Shown here piece by piece: positions 1-5,994 of a DNA stretch of 5,994 bases. The notes under the pieces were generated by a model. The model searched no databases. It was not told the DNA's origin and worked only from the letters and a program-made list of their open reading frames with translations. This stretch comes from Acidobacteriota bacterium (GTDB lineage Bacteria; Acidobacteriota; Terriglobia; Terriglobales; Acidobacteriaceae), in assembly GCA_019247235.1 (NCBI GenBank), contig JAFAPG010000603.1:1-5994 (forward strand). Direction: 5' to 3'. Every line of letters starts with the position of its first letter. The first letter of the stretch is position 1. The position numbers and the translations under genes were made by a program.

Positions 1-1908
1 AATTCCCCCTATGCCAAGCTGCATTGCGTGCCGGTTCGCTCCGTGACGATTGAAGCTGGCTTTTGGTCAAAACGGCGGAAGACCAACGTCGAACGAAGTA
101 TTCCAACCATGCACGACCAACTGGAGCACCATGGCCGGATGGATAACTTCCGCCGCTTAGTGGGAAAAAGCACAGCGCCGCAAATCGGGCCTTACTACTC
201 AGACTCCGATATCTATAAGTGGACCGAATCGGTGGGCTGGGCGTTGCAATCTGCTTCGCTTCCCGAACTCCGCCGCACCACCGATTTGATGATTCGCGAT
301 GTCGTTGCCGTCCAGGAGCCGAGCGGCTATCTCAACACCTATTACCAAGGCGATCGGGTGTCGGAGAGAATGCTTCAGCACAGTCAAGAGGTTGGCCACG
401 AACTCTATTGCCTTGGCCATCTATTGCAGGGAGCGATTGCTTATTACCGTGCCACCGGAGACAGCACGCTGCTTGACGCTGGCATGCGTATGGTCGATAG
501 CTTTGTGATCCCGAACTACGGTCCTCGAGCCAATCAGAAGCCAATCATCTCTGGCCATCCTGAAATCGAAATGGCTTTGATCGAGCTTTACCGCACGAGC
601 GGTAAGCGACAGTACGTAGAACTTGCGGGTTATATTTTGCATGGCGACGATCGCTGGCCAATCCCGCCCGAGCGCATTGTGTATATGTTCTGCGGAACTC
701 CTTTTACCTCGCGCACCAAACTGGAAGGCCATGCCGTGCGCGCGATGTACGCCTGCTGCGGAGCGACCGACTATTATCTGGAGACCGGCGACCAGGCTTA
801 CTGGAAGACGTTGAATACCCTGTGGGAGGATTTGACCAAGCGGCAGATGTACATCACTGGCGGAGTTGGCGCTCGTGCTCAGGGGGAGGCATTCGGCAAT
901 CCCTATGAGCTGCCAAACGCCCAGGCCTATGGCGAAAGCTGTGCCGCAATCGGAAATCTGATGTGGAATTGGCGCATGCTAGCGGCGAGTGGCGAAGCCA
1001 AATTCGCCGATGTGATCGAGCGGGCGCTATACAACGGCGTGAACTCTGGCATGTCGCTCGATGGCACTACCTACTGTTATCGCAATCCGCTGGCCTTTGA
1101 TCCTGCCTCCTTCGACGGTTTCCGCGGCAGCCCCAATATCCGCAATCCTTGGTACGACACCACCTGCTGCCCGCCGAACTTAGAGCGCACCTTCGCCTCC
1201 TTGCCAGGCTATTTTTACAGCACGAGCAAAGACGGCCTGTATGTCCATCTCTACGACAATTCCACCCTTGATTGGCATCTTGAAGACGGCACACCAGTGA
1301 AGGTTCAGCAAACCACTAATTATCCATGGGAAGGCAATATTCGCCTGACCGTAAGCCCGCCTCATCCGGCTGAATTTACACTGTTCCTACGAATTCCCGG
1401 CTGGGCCGCGAACGCTTCGGTGGTGGTCAACGGAACCGTCGAGAGCGGAGTTAAAAGCGGCGAGTATATGCCGTTGCGACGCACCTGGCAGTCGGGCGAT
1501 ACTGTGGTCCTCAGTTTTCCCATGGAGGCTGAGGTCGTGGCCTCCAATCCACGGGTTCCCGAAGATCGCGGCAGGGTCGCCATCCGCCGTGGTCCTATCA
1601 TTTACTGCCTGGAAGCCATTGACCAAGCTGCGGGGGTAGCCCTGGCAGATATGTCGATCAATTTAACCGAACGTCTGGGGAAAGAGTTTGAGAGCGAGTA
1701 CCGCTCGAATTTGCTAGATGGGATCGTAGTTCTCCATCATCGCGGCGGGGTGTTCCAACTTGCCTCAGCCGAAGAAGCTCTCTACTCACCGGCAACCTTG
1801 AATGCCCCGAAGCTCAGGCCAGAAACCCTAACCCTCATACCGTATTATGTCTGGGCGAACCGCCAGGCGAGCGCCATGGAGGTTTGGGTAGCTTACAATC
1901 GGGCCTGA
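1..1908 (+). CDS. GH127 (DUF1680) beta-L-arabinofuranosidase-type glycoside hydrolase, 5' partial
   Basis: Family enzymes release terminal beta-L-arabinofuranose (or related sugars) from plant glycans using a zinc-bound cysteine nucleophile. The frame is open from base 1, and the first residues (NSPYAKLHCVPV) already match the usual N-terminal region of the family. The real start, and any signal peptide, is therefore upstream; the GTG at base 28 is unlikely to be the start. Numbering from base 1, the catalytic set aligns with Bifidobacterium HypBA1: acid/base E296 (GEAFG), zinc ligands E312 and C314 (YGESC), and C389-C390 (TTCCPPN), with C389 as nucleophile. Other family blocks are GHPEIEMALIELYR and GHAVRAMYACCGATDYY in the helical barrel, FLRIPGWAANA in the beta-sandwich, and the C-terminal LIPYYVWANR. 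The 635 visible residues are near full length with an intact C-terminus. The GH127 assignment is strong; the substrate is inferred from family. Confidence 0.93.
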   Translation, partial: NSPYAKLHCVPVRSVTIEAGFWSKRRKTNVERSIPTMHDQLEHHGRMDNFRRLVGKSTAPQIGPYYSDSDIYKWTESVGWALQSASLPELRRTTDLMIRDVVAVQEPSGYLNTYYQGDRVSERMLQHSQEVGHELYCLGHLLQGAIAYYRATGDSTLLDAGMRMVDSFVIPNYGPRANQKPIISGHPEIEMALIELYRTSGKRQYVELAGYILHGDDRWPIPPERIVYMFCGTPFTSRTKLEGHAVRAMYACCGATDYYLETGDQAYWKTLNTLWEDLTKRQMYITGGVGARAQGEAFGNPYELPNAQAYGESCAAIGNLMWNWRMLAASGEAKFADVIERALYNGVNSGMSLDGTTYCYRNPLAFDPASFDGFRGSPNIRNPWYDTTCCPPNLERTFASLPGYFYSTSKDGLYVHLYDNSTLDWHLEDGTPVKVQQTTNYPWEGNIRLTVSPPHPAEFTLFLRIPGWAANASVVVNGTVESGVKSGEYMPLRRTWQSGDTVVLSFPMEAEVVASNPRVPEDRGRVAIRRGPIIYCLEAIDQAAGVALADMSINLTERLGKEFESEYRSNLLDGIVVLHHRGGVFQLASAEEALYSPATLNAPKLRPETLTLIPYYVWANRQASAMEVWVAYNRA

Positions 1909-1913
1909 GCAAC

Positions 1914-1919
1914 GGAGAA
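1914..1919 (+). promoter_or_regulatory. Shine-Dalgarno-like GGAGAA that favours the TTG start at 1926
   Basis: GGAGAA lies between the GH127 stop and a TTG codon, with about 8 bases from the GGAG core to that codon. This is good ribosome-binding geometry. The alternative upstream TTG at 1884 has a GGAGG (1878-1882) only one base away, which is too close to serve it. The site therefore decides the transporter start. Confidence 0.55.
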
Positions 1920-1925
1920 ACTGGT

Positions 1926-3182
1926 TTGCGTTGGCGAATCGCGATCCTGGTAACGGCTGCTATCGCCATCAGTTACTTGGACCGCCAAACCTTACCCGTG
2001 GCGGTGAAGGCGATCGCTCGTGACATTCCCCTTTCCAACCAGCAGTTCTCTTTCCTGCAATCATCATTTCTGATCGCCTATGCCGCTATGTATGCGGGAG
2101 GCGGAAAACTGACAGATCTTCTGGGCACGCGTCGCGGGTTCGCCATCATCATGTTGTTTTGGTCGCTCGCCTGTCTGAGCCATGGCTTTGCCGTGAGCTT
2201 TGCCATGCTAGCCGCAAGTAGATTCCTTCTCGGTATCGGTGAAGGCGGCGGTTTTCCAGCAGCCACGCGAGCGGTAGCAGAGTGGTTTCCCGCGCACGAG
2301 AGAGCCACAGCAATGGGAATCATCAACGCTGGCACTACAGTGGGAGCACTGGTTGCTCCTCCGCTGATCGCCAGCATTCTATTGGTGGGAAATTGGCGAT
2401 GGATTTTTTTTATTACTGGCGCCGTCGGCGTTTTGTGGGTGATTTGGTGGAGGACATCTTACTTTCCGCCTGACCAGCACCCAAAGCTTTCTTTCGCGGA
2501 ACGACGCCAACTCCAGTCCGTTACCGCAGAGGTGGGTATTCGAATCCGCTGGATCGACCTGCTCGGAATAAAAGAAGCTTGGGGACTGCTCCTGGCAAAA
2601 TTTCTTAGTGACGCGGCGTGGTACTTTTACCTGTTCTGGTTGCCAAAATATCTTTACGACGCGCGTGGTTTCGATATCAAGGCGGTTGGCCTGGTGGCCT
2701 GGATTCCATATGCCGCCTCAGGAGTAGGCTGTTTGCTCGGTGGAGGATTTTCAAGCTACCTGCTCAGCCGGGGGTTCTCGGCCGGGCGCGCAAGGAAACT
2801 GGCACTCGGACTCAGCGCCGCCTTGATGCCATTCATCTTGGCCGTGCCCCACGTCGGCGTAGCCTGGGCGATTGCCCTGTTTAGCCTCGCGTATTTCGGA
2901 CAGCAATCATGGTCTACGCTGATCATGGTGCTGCCCACTGACCTTTTTCCCCGTAGCGTTGTAGGCGCCGTCGCCGGCCTCACCGGCTTCGGTGGCGCGA
3001 TGGGTGGAATTGCCTTCGGACAACTAGTCGGATTTCTGCTCGATCACGGCTTCGGCTATGGCCCTGTATTCCGACTAGCTGCTAGTTTTCACCTGCTTGC
3101 CTTCCTGGTAATTCTGCTCGCCATTCCCGTCGTGGCGCCGCTCGGTCGGGCGTCGAAACTCCACTATGAGGCTGCCCTTTGA
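1926..3182 (+). CDS. MFS sugar-acid transporter, anion:cation symporter family (ExuT/RhmT/GudP-like)
   Basis: This is an inner-membrane permease, likely importing a hexuronate or aldonate with a cation. The TTG at 1926 gives 418 residues starting MRWRIAILV and running straight into helix 1. A longer form from TTG 1884 (432 residues, overlapping GH127 by 25 bases) is possible but has poor ribosome-binding spacing. Visible family features are SYLDRQTL at the end of helix 1 (L18-D19-R20), the MFS loop 2-3 motif GGKLTDLLGTRR (about 59-70, with D64), and the symporter-family block RFLLGIGEGGGFPA followed by WFPAHERATAMG (about 99-130). About 12 hydrophobic segments can be followed, with a hydrophilic central loop around SYFPPDQHPKLSFAERRQ. 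In E. coli the RhmT transporter gene sits next to rhmD, matching the next gene here. Family is confident; the substrate is inferred from neighbours. It ends in a 4-base overlap with the dehydratase gene. Confidence 0.9.
   Translation: MRWRIAILVTAAIAISYLDRQTLPVAVKAIARDIPLSNQQFSFLQSSFLIAYAAMYAGGGKLTDLLGTRRGFAIIMLFWSLACLSHGFAVSFAMLAASRFLLGIGEGGGFPAATRAVAEWFPAHERATAMGIINAGTTVGALVAPPLIASILLVGNWRWIFFITGAVGVLWVIWWRTSYFPPDQHPKLSFAERRQLQSVTAEVGIRIRWIDLLGIKEAWGLLLAKFLSDAAWYFYLFWLPKYLYDARGFDIKAVGLVAWIPYAASGVGCLLGGGFSSYLLSRGFSAGRARKLALGLSAALMPFILAVPHVGVAWAIALFSLAYFGQQSWSTLIMVLPTDLFPRSVVGAVAGLTGFGGAMGGIAFGQLVGFLLDHGFGYGPVFRLAASFHLLAFLVILLAIPVVAPLGRASKLHYEAAL
3168..3171 (+). promoter_or_regulatory. Shine-Dalgarno-like GAGG for the TTG start at 3179
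   Basis: GAGG lies inside the last codons of the transporter gene, 7 bases before the TTG start of the dehydratase. It supports that unusual start together with the TTGA stop/start overlap. No ATG, GTG or better-placed start lies nearby in that frame. Confidence 0.5.
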
Positions 3183-4354
3183 AGATCAAGGATATTCGCA
3201 CGCGGGTCGCACGCTGGAGGGGCAGCACCGTGCCTTTGCCGGCGCACTTCTGCACCAATCCCATGGATCTGCTCTCCATGCCTACGCCCTCAATGGGCAC
3301 GTTCACCTTTCATGAGTGGTTGCTGGTGGAAATCTTTACCGATGATGGGCATGTCGGAATTGGGAATGCTGCGCTTTCTCCCCAACCTACCAAAAGCGTC
3401 ATTGATTGCTACTTGCGCCCCATCCTCATCGGCTCCGATCCTTGGGAAATCGAACAGTTGTGGCAACACATGTATCGTCGAACCATGGCCTTTGGCCGCA
3501 AGGGAATTGGTATGGCAGCCATCAGTGCGGTCGATATTGCTCTCTGGGATGTGTGTGCAAAATCCGCCAGGCAACCGGTTTACCGCTTGCTCGGAGGTCG
3601 CACCAAAGCGCGCATTCCAGTCTATGCCAGTCGGCTCTATAGTGGGGAACTCAGTCAGCTGGCCAGCGAAGCCAGAGGCTATAAAGAGGATGGCTATCAA
3701 GCGATGAAGCTTCGCTTTGGCTGGGGTCCGCGCGATGGCGCATCGGGTGTGGAGAGGAACTTGGCTCTGGTGCGCACTGTGCGCGAGAGTGTGGGTGAGC
3801 AGGTGGACGTGATGGCCGACGCCTACATGGGGTGGACACTCGAGTATGCCAAGCGCATATTGCCCCTCCTTGAACCCTTTCATCTGCGATGGCTCGAGGA
3901 GCCAGTCATCGCCGACGACATTCGTGGCTACGCCGAGCTCAAAGCTTCGGGACGCGTTCCAATCGCAGGCGGCGAACATGAGTTCACCCTGTACGGCTTT
4001 CGTCAGCTACTCGAAGCCGGCGCCCTCGACGTCATCCAATTCGACACCAATCGAGTGGGAGGCATCACTCAGGCCCGGAAAATCGCTGCCCTTGCCGAAG
4101 CCTACTCGGTCCCTGTGATCCCGCACGCTGGTCAAATGCATAACTACCACGTAGTCATGGCTAGCCTGAACTCTCCTCTGGCGGAATACTTTCCAGTCGT
4201 GGACGTCGAGGTCGGCAACGAGTTGTTTTGGTACATTTTCGATGGCGAGCCCAGAGCAGAGCATGGATTCGTCGATCTGGATGAAAACACTCCTGGTCTG
4301 GGACTTTCAATCAATGAAGAGGCCTTGCGCGAGAAGTTTGCAATTATCGAATGA
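3179..4354 (+). CDS. Enolase-superfamily acid-sugar dehydratase, L-rhamnonate dehydratase-like
   Basis: Enzymes of this mandelate racemase/muconate lactonizing group remove water from an aldonic acid to give a 2-keto-3-deoxy acid, using Mg2+. The start is TTG (MKIKDIRTRVARW) within a 4-base overlap with the transporter; 391 residues fits the family. The N-terminal capping domain (about 1-125) is followed by a TIM-barrel. Metal ligands are D214 (MADAYM), E240 (WLEEP) and E266 (GGEHEF). The D289 (FDTNRVGG) and H316 (IPHAGQ) pair matches the Asp-His dyad of E. coli RhmD, with the same 27-residue spacing. H267 following E266, and the stretch KLRFGWGPRDG, also resemble RhmD (which has HWGPHDG). 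The usual K-x-K barrel motif of the racemase-type branch appears as KLR. H23 and H45 are candidate substrate-contacting histidines. The dehydratase role is likely; L-rhamnonate is only one candidate substrate, with other L-sugar acids such as L-arabinonate, L-lyxonate or L-fuconate possible. Confidence 0.88.
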   Translation: MKIKDIRTRVARWRGSTVPLPAHFCTNPMDLLSMPTPSMGTFTFHEWLLVEIFTDDGHVGIGNAALSPQPTKSVIDCYLRPILIGSDPWEIEQLWQHMYRRTMAFGRKGIGMAAISAVDIALWDVCAKSARQPVYRLLGGRTKARIPVYASRLYSGELSQLASEARGYKEDGYQAMKLRFGWGPRDGASGVERNLALVRTVRESVGEQVDVMADAYMGWTLEYAKRILPLLEPFHLRWLEEPVIADDIRGYAELKASGRVPIAGGEHEFTLYGFRQLLEAGALDVIQFDTNRVGGITQARKIAALAEAYSVPVIPHAGQMHNYHVVMASLNSPLAEYFPVVDVEVGNELFWYIFDGEPRAEHGFVDLDENTPGLGLSINEEALREKFAIIE

Positions 4355-5370
4355 CTACCCATTTGGTTCAACTTGGCAATCGTGATCAGCGGCGGGTTGC
4401 TTTGGTGGAAGAGCCACAGCTGCGAATCCTGGCGCAAAGCTCCTCCGTATACGCGTTAGCAGAGGAAGCTGTTCGAGCTGGCATGGGATTGTCAGCGGCC
4501 GCCGAGCACAAGGCGACCGAAGAGCTCGTCGACTACGACCGCGTATACCAGGGACAATCGGCCTGGCGCATCCTTGCCCCTATCGATCATCCCCAGGAGC
4601 CCACGCGCTGTGTTGTATCCGGAACTGGGCTCACGCACCTGGGGAGCGCACGTGACCGACAGGCCATGCACCGAAAGCAGATGAGTGCAGTCGAAGTCGA
4701 GGAAATGACCGACAGCATGAAAATGTTTCGCTGGGGCATCGAGGGCGGCCGGCCCCCCTGCGGCGTGATTGGTACGGCCCCGGAGTGGTTCTACAAAGGT
4801 ACGGGCACCATCCTACGCACTCACGGAGAGGCGCTTGAAATTCCCGGCTACGCGGAGGATGGCGGCGAAGAGGCAGAAATCGCCGGCATCTATTGGATCG
4901 CTCCCGATGGTATGCCGCGGCGTTTAGGAATGACAGTGGGCAATGAATTTTCTGACCATTGTTTTGAGAAAAAAAACTACTTAAATCTTGCCGGCTCGAA
5001 ACTCAGAAATTGTTCATTAGGGCCCGAACTGGTGATCGATCCTGAGTTCCAATCCGTCCCGGGAAAGGTCACCATTAAACGCGGTCCGCTAGTGGTATGG
5101 AGCAAAGAAATCCGCAGCGGCGAAGCCGAGATGTGTCACAGTCTGGCCAATATCGAGCACCATCACTTCAAATTTGAGCAGCATCGCCGGCCGGGTGACG
5201 TTCACGTCCACTTTCTTGGCGCCGATTGCCTCAGCTTCGGTGACGGCATCCGACTGGCCGACGAAGACCGAGTGGAGATTTGGTTCGAGGGCTTTGGACG
5301 TTCTCTAGAAAACCGGGTGGTTATAAGCAAAGCAACGGCGAGCGTGATTAGCGCCGTTTCTCTGGGGTGA
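4351..5370 (+). CDS. araD1: AraD1/GguC family protein, fumarylacetoacetate hydrolase (FAH) superfamily
   Basis: The protein belongs to the AraD1/GguC branch of the FAH superfamily, found in sugar-utilisation loci of many bacteria. It is assigned to processing of 2-keto-3-deoxy sugar acids, probably by dehydration or hydrolysis. The ATG overlaps the dehydratase stop (ATGA), and the nearest purine-rich stretch (4331-4336) is too far upstream, so translation is probably coupled. Conserved blocks in the 339 residues are GTGLTHLGSA (91-100), TDSMKMF (120-126), PEWFYKG (144-150), EDGGEEAEIAGIY (169-181), GNEFSDH (197-203), ANIEHHHFK (around 269-274) and RPGDVHVHF (280-288). E174, E176 and D202 are the likely divalent-metal ligands by analogy with the FAH fold. 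No signal peptide or membrane segment is seen, so it should be cytoplasmic. Family membership is confident; the reaction is inferred, and a 2,4-diketo-3-deoxy acid hydrolase role is a plausible alternative. Confidence 0.88.
   Translation: MTTHLVQLGNRDQRRVALVEEPQLRILAQSSSVYALAEEAVRAGMGLSAAAEHKATEELVDYDRVYQGQSAWRILAPIDHPQEPTRCVVSGTGLTHLGSARDRQAMHRKQMSAVEVEEMTDSMKMFRWGIEGGRPPCGVIGTAPEWFYKGTGTILRTHGEALEIPGYAEDGGEEAEIAGIYWIAPDGMPRRLGMTVGNEFSDHCFEKKNYLNLAGSKLRNCSLGPELVIDPEFQSVPGKVTIKRGPLVVWSKEIRSGEAEMCHSLANIEHHHFKFEQHRRPGDVHVHFLGADCLSFGDGIRLADEDRVEIWFEGFGRSLENRVVISKATASVISAVSLG
5364..5370 (+). promoter_or_regulatory. Shine-Dalgarno-like GGGGTGA for the ATG at 5379
   Basis: This purine-rich stretch covers the last codons of araD1 and ends 8 bases before the ATG of the reductase gene. 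It supports that ATG over the TTG immediately before it (5376-5378). Confidence 0.4.
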
Positions 5371-5378
5371 ATCCATTG

Positions 5379-5994
5379 ATGACACATGCTCGGGTAGCGT
5401 TCTTTGGGCTGGGGACGATGGGATCGGGAATGGCACGGCGTTTGTTATCGAGCGGCTTCCCTCTTTCCGTCTTTAACCGTGACCGCGCTAAAACGAAACC
5501 GTTTGCCGAGGCGGGTGCATCGGTTGGGAGCTCGGTCAAGGAAGCTGCCGCCGGTGCCCACATTCTCATCAGCATGGTCGCCGACGATCGAGCGTCGCGC
5601 GATATTTGGCTCGGTCAAGACGGGGCGCTCGCTGCTGCAGCTCCAGGTTCGTTATTGATCGAGTCGAGCACCCTAACCGTGGGCTGGGTACGGGAGCTGG
5701 CCTCAGCCGCCGCCGGTCATGGCATGGATTTCCTGGATGCGCCCGTAACTGGCAGTAAACCTCACGCCTTCTCGGGCGAGCTACGATTTCTGGTGGGAGG
5801 ATCGGGTCAAGCGCTCGAACGCGCACGGCCCCTCCTCTCGGTCTTGGGTCAAGAGATCGTGCACCTGGGCCCCAGCGGTAGCGGCGCGCTCATGAAATTA
5901 GTCAACAATTTTCTGGCCGCTGTGCACGCAGTCTCCTTCGCCGAAGCATTGTCTCTGATTAAAGCTGGCGGACTTGATCCCGATAAAGCTGTCG
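5379..5994 (+). CDS. NAD(P)-dependent beta-hydroxyacid dehydrogenase (3-hydroxyisobutyrate dehydrogenase/GLYR-like), 3' partial
   Basis: These cytoplasmic oxidoreductases interconvert beta-hydroxy acids and semialdehydes (3-hydroxyisobutyrate, tartronate semialdehyde, glyoxylate or succinate semialdehyde). The ATG at 5379, 8 bases after araD1, starts MTHARVAFFGLGTMGSGMA, and the frame stays open to the window edge (205 full codons). A full family member is near 290 residues, so the NAD-binding domain is complete and the C-terminal helical domain is mostly missing. Visible motifs are the Rossmann loop GLGTMG (10-15), FNRDRAK (32-38) where N33-R34 suggests NADP(H) preference, ESSTL (about 95-99), the substrate block DAPVTGSKPHA (120-130), and catalytic K173 with N176-N177 in KLVNNFL. 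The substrate block is closer to the GSK pattern of plant GLYR1 than to the GG pattern of classical 3-hydroxyisobutyrate dehydrogenases. Family is strong; the substrate is not determined. In this operon it may reduce an aldehyde or keto product of sugar-acid breakdown. Confidence 0.9.
   Translation, partial: MTHARVAFFGLGTMGSGMARRLLSSGFPLSVFNRDRAKTKPFAEAGASVGSSVKEAAAGAHILISMVADDRASRDIWLGQDGALAAAAPGSLLIESSTLTVGWVRELASAAAGHGMDFLDAPVTGSKPHAFSGELRFLVGGSGQALERARPLLSVLGQEIVHLGPSGSGALMKLVNNFLAAVHAVSFAEALSLIKAGGLDPDKAV

Noticed and set aside
1..5. AATTC at the very start, as if from an EcoRI cloning junction
   Set aside because: The bases form in-frame codons (Asn-Ser) matching the GH127 N-terminal region, so there is no sign of vector or junction.
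28..30. GTG as the start of the GH127 gene
   Set aside because: The frame is open to base 1, and the residues before this GTG match the conserved family N-terminus (SPYAKL...V), so the gene continues beyond the left edge.
1884..1886. TTG as the start of the transporter gene
   Set aside because: The only purine-rich site (1878-1882) is one base away, and the extra 14 residues lie outside the family N-terminus. TTG 1926 has better spacing, although the longer form is not excluded.
2404..2411. Run of eight T, considered as a terminator or slippage site
   Set aside because: No GC-rich hairpin was found just upstream, and it encodes Ile-Phe-Phe in a transporter membrane helix.
3290..3979. 229-residue open frame on the minus strand
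   Set aside because: It lies wholly opposite the dehydratase gene, shows no recognisable domain and has a composition typical of an antisense shadow of a well-conserved coding region.
4969..4977. A-run with an A AAA AAC heptamer in araD1, a possible -1 frameshift site
   Set aside because: The shifted frame runs about 20 codons to a TGA and would remove conserved C-terminal blocks (HHHFK, RPGDVHVHF) that the unshifted frame encodes intact. It is probably just Lys-Lys-Asn codons.

Overview
The window holds five consecutive same-strand genes and essentially no non-coding DNA. It reads as part of a sugar-acid catabolic operon from a bacterium of moderately high GC content (high 50s percent by eye). 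Non-ATG starts, tight overlaps and a GH127 enzyme next to sugar-acid genes would suit a soil polymer degrader such as an Acidobacteriota member. That taxonomic guess is weak and rests on general style, not on any marker gene.

Layout: (1) bases 1-1908, a GH127 (DUF1680) beta-L-arabinofuranosidase-type enzyme cut by the left edge; (2) 1926-3182, a major facilitator transporter of the anion:cation symporter type (ExuT/RhmT/GudP-like), probably with a TTG start; (3) 3179-4354, an enolase-superfamily acid-sugar dehydratase resembling L-rhamnonate dehydratase, starting at TTG inside a 4-base TTGA overlap; (4) 4351-5370, an AraD1/GguC protein of the fumarylacetoacetate hydrolase (FAH) superfamily, coupled by an ATGA overlap; (5) 5379-5994, the first about 205 residues of a beta-hydroxyacid dehydrogenase (3-hydroxyisobutyrate dehydrogenase/GLYR-like), cut by the right edge. 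The junctions are a 17-base gap, two 4-base overlaps and an 8-base gap, so one polycistronic transcript is likely. No promoter, terminator, RNA gene, mobile element, repeat array or CRISPR was seen.

Working model (inference): GH127 releases a sugar such as L-arabinose from plant glycans; the symporter imports a sugar acid; the enolase-superfamily enzyme dehydrates the aldonate to a 2-keto-3-deoxy acid; AraD1 processes that acid; and the final NAD(P)H-dependent reductase handles an aldehyde or 2-keto product. The enzymes that would make the aldonate (sugar dehydrogenase, lactonase) are not in the window. The exact sugar, arabinonate or rhamnonate/fuconate type, cannot be fixed from sequence alone. 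I see no evidence of a defence, mobile or otherwise wholly new system; the interest lies in this gene combination and its unresolved substrate.
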